From NCBI GenBank assembly GCA_947175845.1, contig CAMWOK010000078.1, positions 1-10,967 on the forward strand: a stretch of 10,967 nt of DNA, in the 5' to 3' direction. The number at the start of each line of letters is the position of its first letter. The stretch's first letter is position 1. A program made the translations under genes and the position numbers. Source of the DNA: an uncultured Lachnospiraceae bacterium. Its GTDB lineage: Bacteria > Bacillota > Clostridia > Lachnospirales > Lachnospiraceae. Below, piece by piece: positions 1 through 5,821 of this stretch. The notes below the pieces were generated by a model. That model had not been told where the DNA came from. It ran no database searches and saw only the letters and a program-made list of their open reading frames with translations.

Positions 1-294
1 ATAAGAGCCACTGAATTTTGTCGTGATACAGATGCAGATCACCGCTTTCCCCGCGCTGACTATCGGCGTGAACACATCGATATAGTCCTGCACGGAGGGC
101 ATTGACGACTTGGGAAACGTCGTCGGGTCCGCCACCATCTGATCATAAAACTGCCGGATCGGCATATCCACATTTTCCCTGCTGTAATGTTCACTGTCAA
201 ATGAAACATAAAACGGAACCACGTCCACTTCCTTCTCTCTGCAAAGTTCTGGCGGCAGATCGCAGGAGCCGTCGGTCACTATTTTGTAATCCAT
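1..294 (-). CDS. DegV family protein, N-terminal part (cut by window edge)
   Basis: This is the first 98 codons of a gene that continues beyond the left edge; it was read directly from the reverse strand. The translation begins MDYKIVTDGSCDLPPEL and later contains SSMPSVQDYIDVF and TTKFSGSY. These match, in order, the DegV signatures DSTCDLP, TSQPSP and SGTYQS, with some substitutions. DegV (FakB-like) proteins bind a fatty acid and, in the characterised FakB members, present it to the kinase FakA for phosphorylation and entry into phospholipid synthesis. No kinase is visible here, so the substrate and partner are unknown. The start at 294 is supported by GAGG about nine bases upstream. It lies 166 bases downstream of the lacI-type gene on the same strand, with two hairpins between, so co-transcription is possible but not shown. 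Family assignment is firm; exact role is not. Confidence 0.88.
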   Translation of the reverse strand, partial: MDYKIVTDGSCDLPPELCREKEVDVVPFYVSFDSEHYSRENVDMPIRQFYDQMVADPTTFPKSSMPSVQDYIDVFTPIVSAGKAVICICITTKFSGSY

Positions 295-361
295 TACTAT
301 AACCTCACTTTTCATAGATATACTCATGACAGATGAAATCTGCCGTGGGTATCGCGTCAGC

Positions 362-399
362 CGCAGCCGCGAAGCGGCATATTTGCTTATGCGGCTGTG
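362..399 (-). other. Imperfect hairpin upstream of degV
   Basis: Positions 362-370 pair with 391-399 (nine pairs, one G-T wobble), and inside this AAGC (372-375) pairs with GCTT (385-388). No T-run follows on either strand, so a simple intrinsic terminator is unlikely. It sits about 70 bases before the degV start and would lie in the transcript between lacI and degV. A regulatory leader or RNA-processing structure is possible; the function is inferred only from position. Confidence 0.45.
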
Positions 400-409
400 C
401 GCATAACTT

Positions 410-444
410 TATACTGGCGGTCAGCCTTTTCGACCGCCAGTATA
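410..444 (-). terminator. Perfect 13-bp inverted repeat downstream of the lacI-type gene
   Basis: TATACTGGCGGTC (410-422) is followed by a nine-base loop and its exact reverse complement (432-444). It begins 16 bases past the stop of the LacI-family gene. The stem is strong and GC-rich in the middle, but no U-tract follows on the minus strand (the next bases are AAAGTTATG). It may act as a weak terminator, a 3'-end stabiliser or a processing site between lacI and degV. An operator is also conceivable, since the repeat is perfect. Confidence 0.5.
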
Positions 445-460
445 GATTGCCTGAGACACA

Positions 461-1474
461 TTATATTCTCGGATAGGCTGCAATTGACGTAAAGGAGACA
501 TCCATCGTCGGGCACTTCACCTTGTCGATCACGGACTTTACAAGCCGCCTGCCCATCTCCTCAATGCGCACGTCCACGGTGAGAATGTCGCTCTTGAAAA
601 AATCTGCCTCCAGCGTGTTGTTAAACCCTGTGATCACCGTGCGCTTGACTGCCTGCGAATCCCGCTGCAAGAGTGCCAGCGACACATGTTTTGCCACATC
701 GTCATCCTCGCATACCACCGCGTCCGGGATGTACGGCATACTGTTGACCACCTCCTCTACCATGGCGTAGCTGAAGAAGCTGTTGTTGGCAGGGCGCGTG
801 TACTGCAGCCGCTCGTCCACCTGGATATGGTTTTGGCTGCACGCGTTGAGAAAGCCCAGATACCGCGCCTGTATCATGCGGGAGCCCTCCGCAAATCCAA
901 TATATGCAAACCGTGTGCAGCCTTTTTGCCGGATCACATGATCGGTCAGTGCATTCATGGCGTAGAAGCCCTCCACGTTTATCACATCGCCGTATTTGAT
1001 GTATTCCTGTGCGTTGACCGGACTGTTGAAGAATGTCATCGGAAGCTTTCTGCGCCCGATCCCGCGCACGAACTTCGCCGAAAATACGCTCAGAAATATA
1101 ATTCCCTTCACATCCTCCACAATCAGTCTGCCTGCTGCCTCGCCGTCCTTGTCCTTCTCATCCACCACATGAAGCTGCATGCGATACCCTTCATCGTTGA
1201 CCGCATTGCTGATGCCCGCAAGCACCCTCGTCCAGAACATCGACTGCATATGATTAAATAACACCAGTATCGTTCCTGTGTTGGCCCTGTGATAGGTCGC
1301 CTTGATCTCCTCCACAAGCTTTTCGTCCAGCTTGGTATATCCCATCTGCCACGCCTTCTGCACAACTGCATGTTTTGTCTGCGGGGATACAAGGCCCCCG
1401 TTCAGTGCCTTTGCCACGGTATTGCGGCTGAGTCCCATCTCGGCGGCAATATCCTGTATCGTTACCTTTTTCAT
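461..1474 (-). CDS. LacI-family transcriptional regulator
   Basis: This 337-residue protein has the LacI/GalR architecture and length. The N-terminal helix-turn-helix spans residues 4-25 (TIQDIAAEMGLSRNTVAKAL). A periplasmic-binding-protein-like effector domain runs from about residue 68 (GTILVLF) to the end, with the typical VITGFNNT segment near the C-terminus. Such proteins repress or activate sugar and related metabolic genes in response to a small ligand. The segment after the HTH (about 47-66) does not show the usual hinge-helix pattern with an Ala-Arg-x-Leu core, so operator recognition may be atypical. The start has a GGGGGAG ribosome site seven to eight bases upstream. No sugar transporter or catabolic gene is adjacent, so target and ligand cannot be named. 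It may regulate itself or the downstream degV gene. Family confident; function open. Confidence 0.92.
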   Translation of the reverse strand: MKKVTIQDIAAEMGLSRNTVAKALNGGLVSPQTKHAVVQKAWQMGYTKLDEKLVEEIKATYHRANTGTILVLFNHMQSMFWTRVLAGISNAVNDEGYRMQLHVVDEKDKDGEAAGRLIVEDVKGIIFLSVFSAKFVRGIGRRKLPMTFFNSPVNAQEYIKYGDVINVEGFYAMNALTDHVIRQKGCTRFAYIGFAEGSRMIQARYLGFLNACSQNHIQVDERLQYTRPANNSFFSYAMVEEVVNSMPYIPDAVVCEDDDVAKHVSLALLQRDSQAVKRTVITGFNNTLEADFFKSDILTVDVRIEEMGRRLVKSVIDKVKCPTMDVSFTSIAAYPRI

Positions 1475-1511
1475 TTGTCTCCCCCTGCCTTACACTTGAG
1501 TATTTTGTACT

Positions 1512-1540
1512 ATCATACCACACATTTCACAAAATGAACA
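1512..1540 (-). promoter_or_regulatory. Probable extended -10 promoter of the lacI-type gene
   Basis: On the minus strand TATGAT (1512-1517) is preceded by TGG, giving an extended -10 (TGnTATGAT). The -35 at 17 bases (TGTTCA, 1535-1540) is poor, which is compatible with an extended -10 promoter. The predicted transcript start is near 1505, about 30 bases before the start codon. A short TTCA/TGAA inverted repeat overlaps the spacer and could be a regulator contact site; that is speculative. Confidence 0.5.
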
Positions 1541-1849
1541 CACAATCTTTGTAAAATCGCATCCCCTCCCCCGCCGGCGCAGACAGCAGACTTTTAATGC
1601 ATTACACCAGATATTTATTTCATTTTGCGCGTTTTCCTCTGTCGACAGGGATGAATGATTTCTTTCACTGTCTCAGCGTGTCAGACTGCCCGGCCCTGCA
1701 CCTGGACACGCATATGCCAGGTTTGAGCTGCTTTAAGGGACATTTTCCCTTCATTTTGACATTTTTCGACATTTTATCTGCACACATGCCGCCGTTGCGG
1801 CCACGCTGTATACTCATTAAATAATTTGTGTTATTTTAACATTTCCCCA
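1541..1849. other. Intergenic stretch with several small hairpins, no credible gene
   Basis: About 300 bases separate the lacI-type promoter from the NUDIX stop. The only open frame of any length (1597-1824, plus) has no ribosome site and no recognisable protein. Visible structure includes a CTGTCGACAG palindrome (1639-1648), stems 1700-1705/1717-1722, 1735-1740/1746-1751 and 1788-1792/1797-1801, and an AT-rich inverted repeat (1829-1841) just past the NUDIX stop. CATTTT recurs four times between 1741 and 1776. I cannot assign a known RNA family. Confidence 0.4.
1829..1841 (-). terminator. Small AT-rich inverted repeat after the NUDIX gene
   Basis: TGTTA and TAACA flank a three-base loop nine bases beyond the NUDIX stop codon, and the following minus-strand sequence is A/T-rich (CAAATTATTTAATG). 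The stem is short and has almost no GC, so termination activity would be weak. Confidence 0.25.
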
Positions 1850-2461
1850 TTATTCCAGAAACGCGAACGGTGCGTTTTTATCTGCGTGCAGAAAATTCAT
1901 GAGCAGATACGCCGCCCGGATAGACAGCTTTTCCTCCCTGAGAATGCGCCGCGCCTCCTCCTTGTCCACGATCAGAACCTGTATGGACTCCGTGTCTTCC
2001 ATATCGTCGCGGCTGACTGTCCCGCTGGCATACCCATAGACGGTGTTGCTGCTCTCATCCGTAAACCCCGCCCCCATGAAGAACGGTCTGCGGTACGCCG
2101 CGTCCCCGTCCGTGTACACCTCAAAGCAGAGCCCTGTCTCCTCCTTCATCTCGCGCACCGCGGCGGCCTCCGGCGTCTCGCCCGCATCGATCAGGCCCGC
2201 CGGAAGCTCATACAGATACGCACCGATCGGATAACGGTATTGCCTGATCATGACAATCTTCTCCGGATCCTCCTTCAAAACCGGATAGATGACAACGCCC
2301 TCCGCCGCGCTGTCCTGCGTGATCAGCCTGATCTGATCCGCCTTCCGCCGGGATACAAAAAAATAGTCGAAAGAACGGCCGCTGTCCGTCAGCGCATCCA
2401 GGTGAAACAGATTCAGAAACCTGTTGTCAGACAGCTTGTGAATGTTGGTATACTTTTTCAT
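1850..2461 (-). CDS. NUDIX hydrolase, ADP-ribose pyrophosphatase-like
   Basis: The 203-residue product carries a complete NUDIX box, GX5EX7REUXEEXGU, at residues 89-111: G89, E95, then R103 E104, and the metal-binding pair E107 E108 before G110. The preceding RQYRYPIGAYLYELPAG segment (73-89) is characteristic of the ADP-ribose/ADP-sugar pyrophosphatase branch, which cleaves ADP-ribose to AMP and ribose 5-phosphate in the cytosol. Substrate is inferred from this similarity only. The start at 2461 is chosen because AAAGGAGG lies about eight bases upstream. The open frame extends a further 144 codons (to 2893), but that part runs across the promoter and into the oppositely oriented HD-GYP gene and has no support. 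The gene is divergent from the HD-GYP gene with 93 bases between starts, and is followed at a distance by the lacI-type gene on the same strand. Confidence 0.93.
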   Translation of the reverse strand: MKKYTNIHKLSDNRFLNLFHLDALTDSGRSFDYFFVSRRKADQIRLITQDSAAEGVVIYPVLKEDPEKIVMIRQYRYPIGAYLYELPAGLIDAGETPEAAAVREMKEETGLCFEVYTDGDAAYRRPFFMGAGFTDESSNTVYGYASGTVSRDDMEDTESIQVLIVDKEEARRILREEKLSIRAAYLLMNFLHADKNAPFAFLE

Positions 2462-2479
2462 ATAAGTGCCTCCTTTTGT

Positions 2480-2508
2480 TTGACTTTTTAGACATAAAAC
2501 GATAAAAT
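2480..2508 (+). promoter_or_regulatory. Sigma-A type promoter of the HD-GYP gene
   Basis: TTGACT (2480-2485) and TAAAAT (2503-2508) are separated by exactly 17 bases. Each hexamer is one or two bases from consensus. The predicted transcription start is near 2515, giving a leader of about 40 bases before the ATG at 2555. It lies in the 93-base divergent region shared with the NUDIX gene, for which I see no equally clear promoter. Confidence 0.75.
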
Positions 2509-2554
2509 AGAACCAGAGTTTTACATTTCTGAAATTCTGGAAAGAGAGAGCATT

Positions 2555-3700
2555 ATGAGACAAATTCCCATTACTGCGCTGACACCTGGCATGGTGACGG
2601 CTGCGGACATAGTATCTTATGACCACGATACGGTCGTTCCCAAAGGCATCATCCTCACTGAAACCATTATAGCACGTCTGGAAGGATATTCTATATATTA
2701 TGCGCAAATTGAGGACAATCTTACAGAAGAACTGCTGACGCCCATGGCCGTTCCCGCCGCGCTGGCGCCGGAGGCCGCCGGAGACAGCAGCGCTGCCGAA
2801 GCACTTGCGTTGAGGCAGCAGGTACAGAATTTTTCTCAGGCTTTTTCCCGATGTGCCGAGCGCTATGAAAACAGCCTTATGAAATCTCTGCACCGCAACG
2901 AGCCGTTCCGGGCAAATGAACTGCTAAAGGAAACCCTCGCGCTGGCGCGTCAGGACAGGCAGGAAGCCAGCCTTCTCAAGATGCTCCTGAGCGCGCACAC
3001 GGACAGCGCTTCCGTGTACAGCCACTGTATCGACACCGCGCTGCTCTCCGTTCTGCTCGCGCGATGGCTGCACTTTTCGGAAGCGGACCAGATGATGGCC
3101 GCGGCCTGCGGACTCTTTCACGACATCGGAAAGTTTGTGCTTCCCGCCGGCATTCCGAGAACTCCGGGAAAGCTGACCCCCGATGAGATCGCGATCATCA
3201 AGACCCATACCACGGAAGGCTTCCACCTGCTTGGACGGTACGGCAGCATTCCCGAGCCAGTCAAAAACGCTGCGCTGATGCACCACGAAAAATGCGACGG
3301 AAGCGGTTATCCGTACGGTCTGACAGGCGATGAGATTGACCGCTTTTCCAAGATTGTCGCGATCGCAGATATCTTTGACGCCATGCTTCGGCAGCGCGCA
3401 TTTCGCTCCGCAATGTGCCCGCTGTCCATCATCCGCTTTTTTGAGGACAACAGCATCCACAAATACGAGCTCAAGTACATCCTCACCTTTCTCGAGAACG
3501 TGTCAAACACCTGCCTTCCGCACAGGGTGGCTCTCAGCAGCGGCATGGATGGAAACGTGATCTTTGTCACCCCCGTCAGAAATGCACCGCCTGTCACCCA
3601 CCCGGAAAACCGGGATGTCGCTGATCTGCAGGCTGCATTTTATCAGAGCATACTGCAATTGTCGGGCAGAAAAAATCTCTCGATTGAATCGATCATATAA
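2555..3700 (+). CDS. HD-GYP domain protein, probable cyclic-di-GMP phosphodiesterase
   Basis: The 381-residue soluble protein has an N-terminal domain of about 55 residues beginning with the ALTPGMV pattern often seen before HD-GYP domains in Firmicutes, a helical linker (about 70-145), and an HD-GYP catalytic domain (about 150-330). The catalytic ligands are all present: H157, H189-D190 with K193 (HDIGK), H218, H243-H244, the GYP signature HHEKCDGSGYP (243-253), and D272 in IADIFDAM. HD-GYP enzymes hydrolyse c-di-GMP to pGpG or GMP, controlling motility, adhesion or related behaviour. No receiver, PAS or GGDEF domain and no membrane segment is visible, so the input signal is unknown. A GAGAGAG ribosome site precedes the start, and a good promoter lies 47-75 bases upstream. 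The gene appears monocistronic and converges on the XRE-GNAT operon. Intact motifs suggest an active enzyme. Confidence 0.93.
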   Translation: MRQIPITALTPGMVTAADIVSYDHDTVVPKGIILTETIIARLEGYSIYYAQIEDNLTEELLTPMAVPAALAPEAAGDSSAAEALALRQQVQNFSQAFSRCAERYENSLMKSLHRNEPFRANELLKETLALARQDRQEASLLKMLLSAHTDSASVYSHCIDTALLSVLLARWLHFSEADQMMAAACGLFHDIGKFVLPAGIPRTPGKLTPDEIAIIKTHTTEGFHLLGRYGSIPEPVKNAALMHHEKCDGSGYPYGLTGDEIDRFSKIVAIADIFDAMLRQRAFRSAMCPLSIIRFFEDNSIHKYELKYILTFLENVSNTCLPHRVALSSGMDGNVIFVTPVRNAPPVTHPENRDVADLQAAFYQSILQLSGRKNLSIESII

Positions 3701-3703
3701 ATA

Positions 3704-3741
3704 CGCGCAGACGCACAGTTTGTCTACTGTGTGTCTGCGCG
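3704..3741. terminator. Shared hairpin between the convergent HD-GYP and GNAT genes
   Basis: CGCGCAGACGCACAG (3704-3718) pairs with 3727-3741 over 15 positions with one mismatch that can wobble on one strand; the loop is eight bases. It begins three bases after the HD-GYP stop. The right arm encodes the last five GNAT residues, and the GNAT stop codon (3724-3726) lies in the loop. No long T-run follows on the plus strand; on the minus strand the next bases are TATTTATATGA, weakly U-rich. It most likely ends transcripts from both sides. Confidence 0.6.
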
Positions 3742-4467
3742 ATAGATATACTGCACAAATTCCTTCTCCGTCATCCTCCCGTCAGAATCAAGCTCGTTCA
3801 GCCTGACTTTCCCCTGCGCCGCAAAGCCCAGCCGCTCACACAGACGGATGGAAGCTGTGTTGTTCTCATCGATGTGCGAACAGAATACGCGCTGCCCCAG
3901 CTCGCCGACACCGTAGGCAAGGATGGCGCTGCACGCCTCATAGGCATACCCTCTGTGCTGGTATGCTGTCCCCAGCATAAATCCCAGTTCCAGCCCCTCA
4001 AATCCCTCCTTGTATTCCAGTCCGGCGCGGCCTATGACCTGCCCGCTTGTCTTCTCCTCGAGCACCCACATGCCACAGCCATAAAACCGGTACACATTGT
4101 CGATGTACTCCTTTGTGTAAAGGACCTCCTGCTCTGGGTCCGCCAGCAGCGGCTCCATAAATTGTGTGACGCGCGCGTCGCTGTACAGCTCATACAGCTT
4201 TGGCACGTCGGCCACCGCAATCTCGCGGATGCGCAGCCGCGCCGTCTCTGTGATATCCCATGGAATGTCATAAAAACGTCTGTAGACCCTGTCGAGATAC
4301 CGCGCATCAATATCACTCAGATTTTCCACACAGTACGATCCGCTGGGAAAATGCTCGCCGTGGTTTTGCTCGTTTAACCAGACAATATACGGCATCTGAT
4401 GCGCAGCGTAGTACTCCGCCTCCTCAGCCCTCTCTGTAATCATGACTTTGTGTGTCTTATCATCCAT
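3724..4467 (-). CDS. GNAT-family N-acetyltransferase with an extra N-terminal domain
   Basis: The 247-residue product ends in a GNAT fold of the RimJ/RimL type (about 75-240). It opens with ARLRIREIAVADVPKLYELY and contains the acetyl-CoA pyrophosphate loop QHRGYA (170-175) and the late NTASIRLCERLGF helix. It should transfer an acetyl group from acetyl-CoA to an amine, but the acceptor cannot be told from sequence. Residues 1-70 precede the GNAT domain and are unusual; they recall the cap-distal end of HAD-type phosphatases and have no catalytic motif (inference). The start at 4467 is chosen over an upstream in-frame ATG at 4593 because it follows the XRE stop by seven bases, with GGTGAG upstream. 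The longer version would overlap most of the XRE gene's 3' third. It is therefore the second gene of an XRE-GNAT operon. Confidence 0.85.
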   Translation of the reverse strand: MDDKTHKVMITERAEEAEYYAAHQMPYIVWLNEQNHGEHFPSGSYCVENLSDIDARYLDRVYRRFYDIPWDITETARLRIREIAVADVPKLYELYSDARVTQFMEPLLADPEQEVLYTKEYIDNVYRFYGCGMWVLEEKTSGQVIGRAGLEYKEGFEGLELGFMLGTAYQHRGYAYEACSAILAYGVGELGQRVFCSHIDENNTASIRLCERLGFAAQGKVRLNELDSDGRMTEKEFVQYIYRADTQ

Positions 4468-4474
4468 TGCACTC

Positions 4475-4810
4475 TCACCCGGCGGCTCTTCTCCTCTCCT
4501 GATATCTACGATGATACGCCCACAGGCGCGGTCTGTCGTCCGCCTTGGTTCTCTCCCACAGATACCACGCCGCATCGTTTCTGGGCACGACAAGATCCTC
4601 CATGTGTACCTCCAGGATCCTGCTCAGATTATACAGATTGTCCACAGACGGCATTGCCTCCCCACGAATCCAGCGATAGACCGACTGCGGGCACAGCAGA
4701 TCCAGCTCCTTTTGTATCGCACTGATCGTATAGCCCTGTTTTCTGATCCGCCGATTCAGTACATGCCCGCTCAAAGTCAGGTCCAAAGATGCTCGTATCT
4801 CTTTTTTCAT
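4475..4810 (-). CDS. XRE/Cro-type helix-turn-helix regulator
   Basis: This 111-residue protein is mostly a Cro/CI-type helix-turn-helix spanning about residues 14-75: TISAIQKEL, then the recognition-helix region QSVYRWIRGEAMPSVDNLYNL and the closing LSRILEVHMEDLVV. That pattern is typical of XRE regulators. The C-terminal 35 residues are basic and aromatic (AWYLWERTK, YHRRYQERRR) and have no recognisable effector domain. The start has AAGGGGG about eight bases upstream, and a strong -10 lies 31 bases before it. The GNAT gene begins seven bases after this stop, so the two are probably co-transcribed; local regulation of the acetyltransferase or of itself is plausible. Ligand and targets are unknown. 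Confidence 0.88.
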   Translation of the reverse strand: MKKEIRASLDLTLSGHVLNRRIRKQGYTISAIQKELDLLCPQSVYRWIRGEAMPSVDNLYNLSRILEVHMEDLVVPRNDAAWYLWERTKADDRPRLWAYHRRYQERRRAAG

Positions 4811-4840
4811 ATGGATTCCCCCTTCCCTCTACGTGATTTT

Positions 4841-4879
4841 ATTATACTACTATCATACACCTTTTTGCCAGATTGTCAT
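4841..4879 (-). promoter_or_regulatory. Promoter region of the XRE-GNAT operon
   Basis: Two overlapping options are visible on the minus strand. ATGACA (4874-4879) with TATGAT (4852-4857) has a 16-base spacer and one mismatch in each hexamer. A perfect TATAAT lies at 4841-4846 but has a poor -35. Either would give a short leader before the start at 4810. Confidence 0.6.
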
Positions 4880-4924
4880 TGAAATTTTCGTAAAAAACTG
4901 ATAAAAATAATCCGCACATGCATT

Positions 4925-4969
4925 TTTTCTGATGCAGAAAATATCTTTATAATAAGAACTTTCGAAAGT
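4925..4969 (+). promoter_or_regulatory. Putative promoter and palindrome upstream of pdaA
   Basis: A perfect TATAAT (4948-4953) lies about 29 bases before the pdaA start; the -35 at the right distance (TTTTCT) is weak. A TTTTCTG/CAGAAAA inverted repeat (4925-4941) overlaps the -35 side, and a 12-base perfect palindrome, ACTTTCGAAAGT (4958-4969), lies at the expected transcription start. Bacillus pdaA is transcribed by forespore sigma-G; I cannot see a convincing sigma-G promoter here, so the sigma factor is uncertain. Confidence 0.4.
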
Positions 4970-4981
4970 GCTGGAACAAAC

Positions 4982-5821
4982 ATGAAATTGAGAACGAATC
5001 TGAATCTGAAAAAGACTGCGCTGCTGACCCTGCTTCTGGCCGCTGCTTTTCTGGCTGGCAGAGGCATCGCCTACATCCGCTACAGCGCAATAGAAGAGCA
5101 GGCTGTTCCCGCGAGCGGCAGTGCCGCATCTGCAAACTGGGGCCTTGGCTTCGGCCAGGAGGGCACCCAGCCCACCGGAAATGCCTCCGTGGACGAACTG
5201 AAACAGTACGATGCCTATTTTGTGGGAAACAATACCGAGAAGGTGATCTATCTGACTTTCGACGCCGGCTATGAAAATGGAAACACGCAGCCCATTCTCG
5301 ACGCACTCAAGAAACACAATGTGCAGGCCACTTTTTTCGTGGTCGGCCACTATCTGGAATCTGCGCCGGAGCTCGTCAAACAGATGGTTGCAGACGGACA
5401 CTTTGTGGGCAATCATACCTACCACCATCTGGATATGTCCTCGATCGCCTCAAAGGAGTCATTTGAGAAAGAAATGAGAGATGTAGAAACCCTCTTCAAA
5501 GAAATCACCGGAACAGAGCTGACACACTTCTACCGCCCACCACAGGGAAAATACAATATTAACAACCTGAAAATGGCACAGGAGATGGGATACCACACCT
5601 TCTTCTGGAGCCTTGCCTACGTCGACTGGTACCAGGATAAACAGCCGACGAAAGAGGAAGCTTTCAAAAAACTTGTCGGGCGGATTCACCCCGGCGCGAT
5701 CGTCCTGCTCCACAGCACGTCTGAGACAAACGGCAAAATTCTGGATGAACTCCTGACAAAATGGGAGGAGATGGGATACACGTTTCGGACACTGGAAGAT
5801 TTTGCAGGCGCCTCAGAATAA
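4982..5821 (+). CDS. pdaA: Polysaccharide deacetylase, PdaA-type delta-lactam-biosynthetic de-N-acetylase
   Basis: The 279-residue protein has an N-terminal signal/anchor helix (about 12-30) after a basic start, a linker, and a CE4 NodB-homology domain (85-275). Motifs in order are TFDAGYENG (92-100), NHTYHH with metal ligands H145 and H149, RPPQGKY (185-191), VDW (214-216) and LLHS (242-245). The YENG after motif 1, the RPPxGxY motif and VDW match Bacillus PdaA rather than general chitin deacetylases. PdaA removes the acetyl group from N-acetylmuramic acid after peptide removal, the step leading to muramic delta-lactam in spore cortex, which is needed for germination. The usual second Asp of TFDDG is Ala here; Bacillus PdaA also deviates (Asn) at that place. 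The Shine-Dalgarno is weak (GGA, about seven bases upstream). Its stop overlaps the convergent HD gene by nine bases. Export across the inner forespore or cell membrane is inferred. Confidence 0.9.
   Translation: MKLRTNLNLKKTALLTLLLAAAFLAGRGIAYIRYSAIEEQAVPASGSAASANWGLGFGQEGTQPTGNASVDELKQYDAYFVGNNTEKVIYLTFDAGYENGNTQPILDALKKHNVQATFFVVGHYLESAPELVKQMVADGHFVGNHTYHHLDMSSIASKESFEKEMRDVETLFKEITGTELTHFYRPPQGKYNINNLKMAQEMGYHTFFWSLAYVDWYQDKQPTKEEAFKKLVGRIHPGAIVLLHSTSETNGKILDELLTKWEEMGYTFRTLEDFAGASE

Noticed and set aside
686..1261. 191-residue open frame antisense to the lacI-type gene
   Set aside because: Shadow of a clear LacI-family protein, with no motif of its own.
1508..1518. An 11-base sequence (TACTATCATAC) shared with 4848-4858, upstream of both the lacI-type and XRE genes
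   Set aside because: Considered as a common operator, but in both places it contains the TATGAT -10 box, so the match is largely explained by promoter consensus.
1597..1824. 75-residue open frame on the plus strand in the long gap
   Set aside because: No ribosome site before the ATG and no recognisable protein pattern.
1826..2491. 221-residue open frame antisense to the NUDIX gene
   Set aside because: The reverse strand carries a complete NUDIX protein with its own ribosome site.
2462..2893. Upstream in-frame extension of the NUDIX gene to a start at 2893
   Set aside because: It runs through the HD-GYP promoter and 5' coding region on the opposite strand, has no NUDIX-related sequence, and the internal start at 2461 has a strong AAAGGAGG.
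4468..4593. Longer GNAT start at 4593
   Set aside because: It would overlap the end of the XRE gene by about 120 bases; the extra residues are Arg-rich and low in information, while the start at 4467 fits a normal operon junction.
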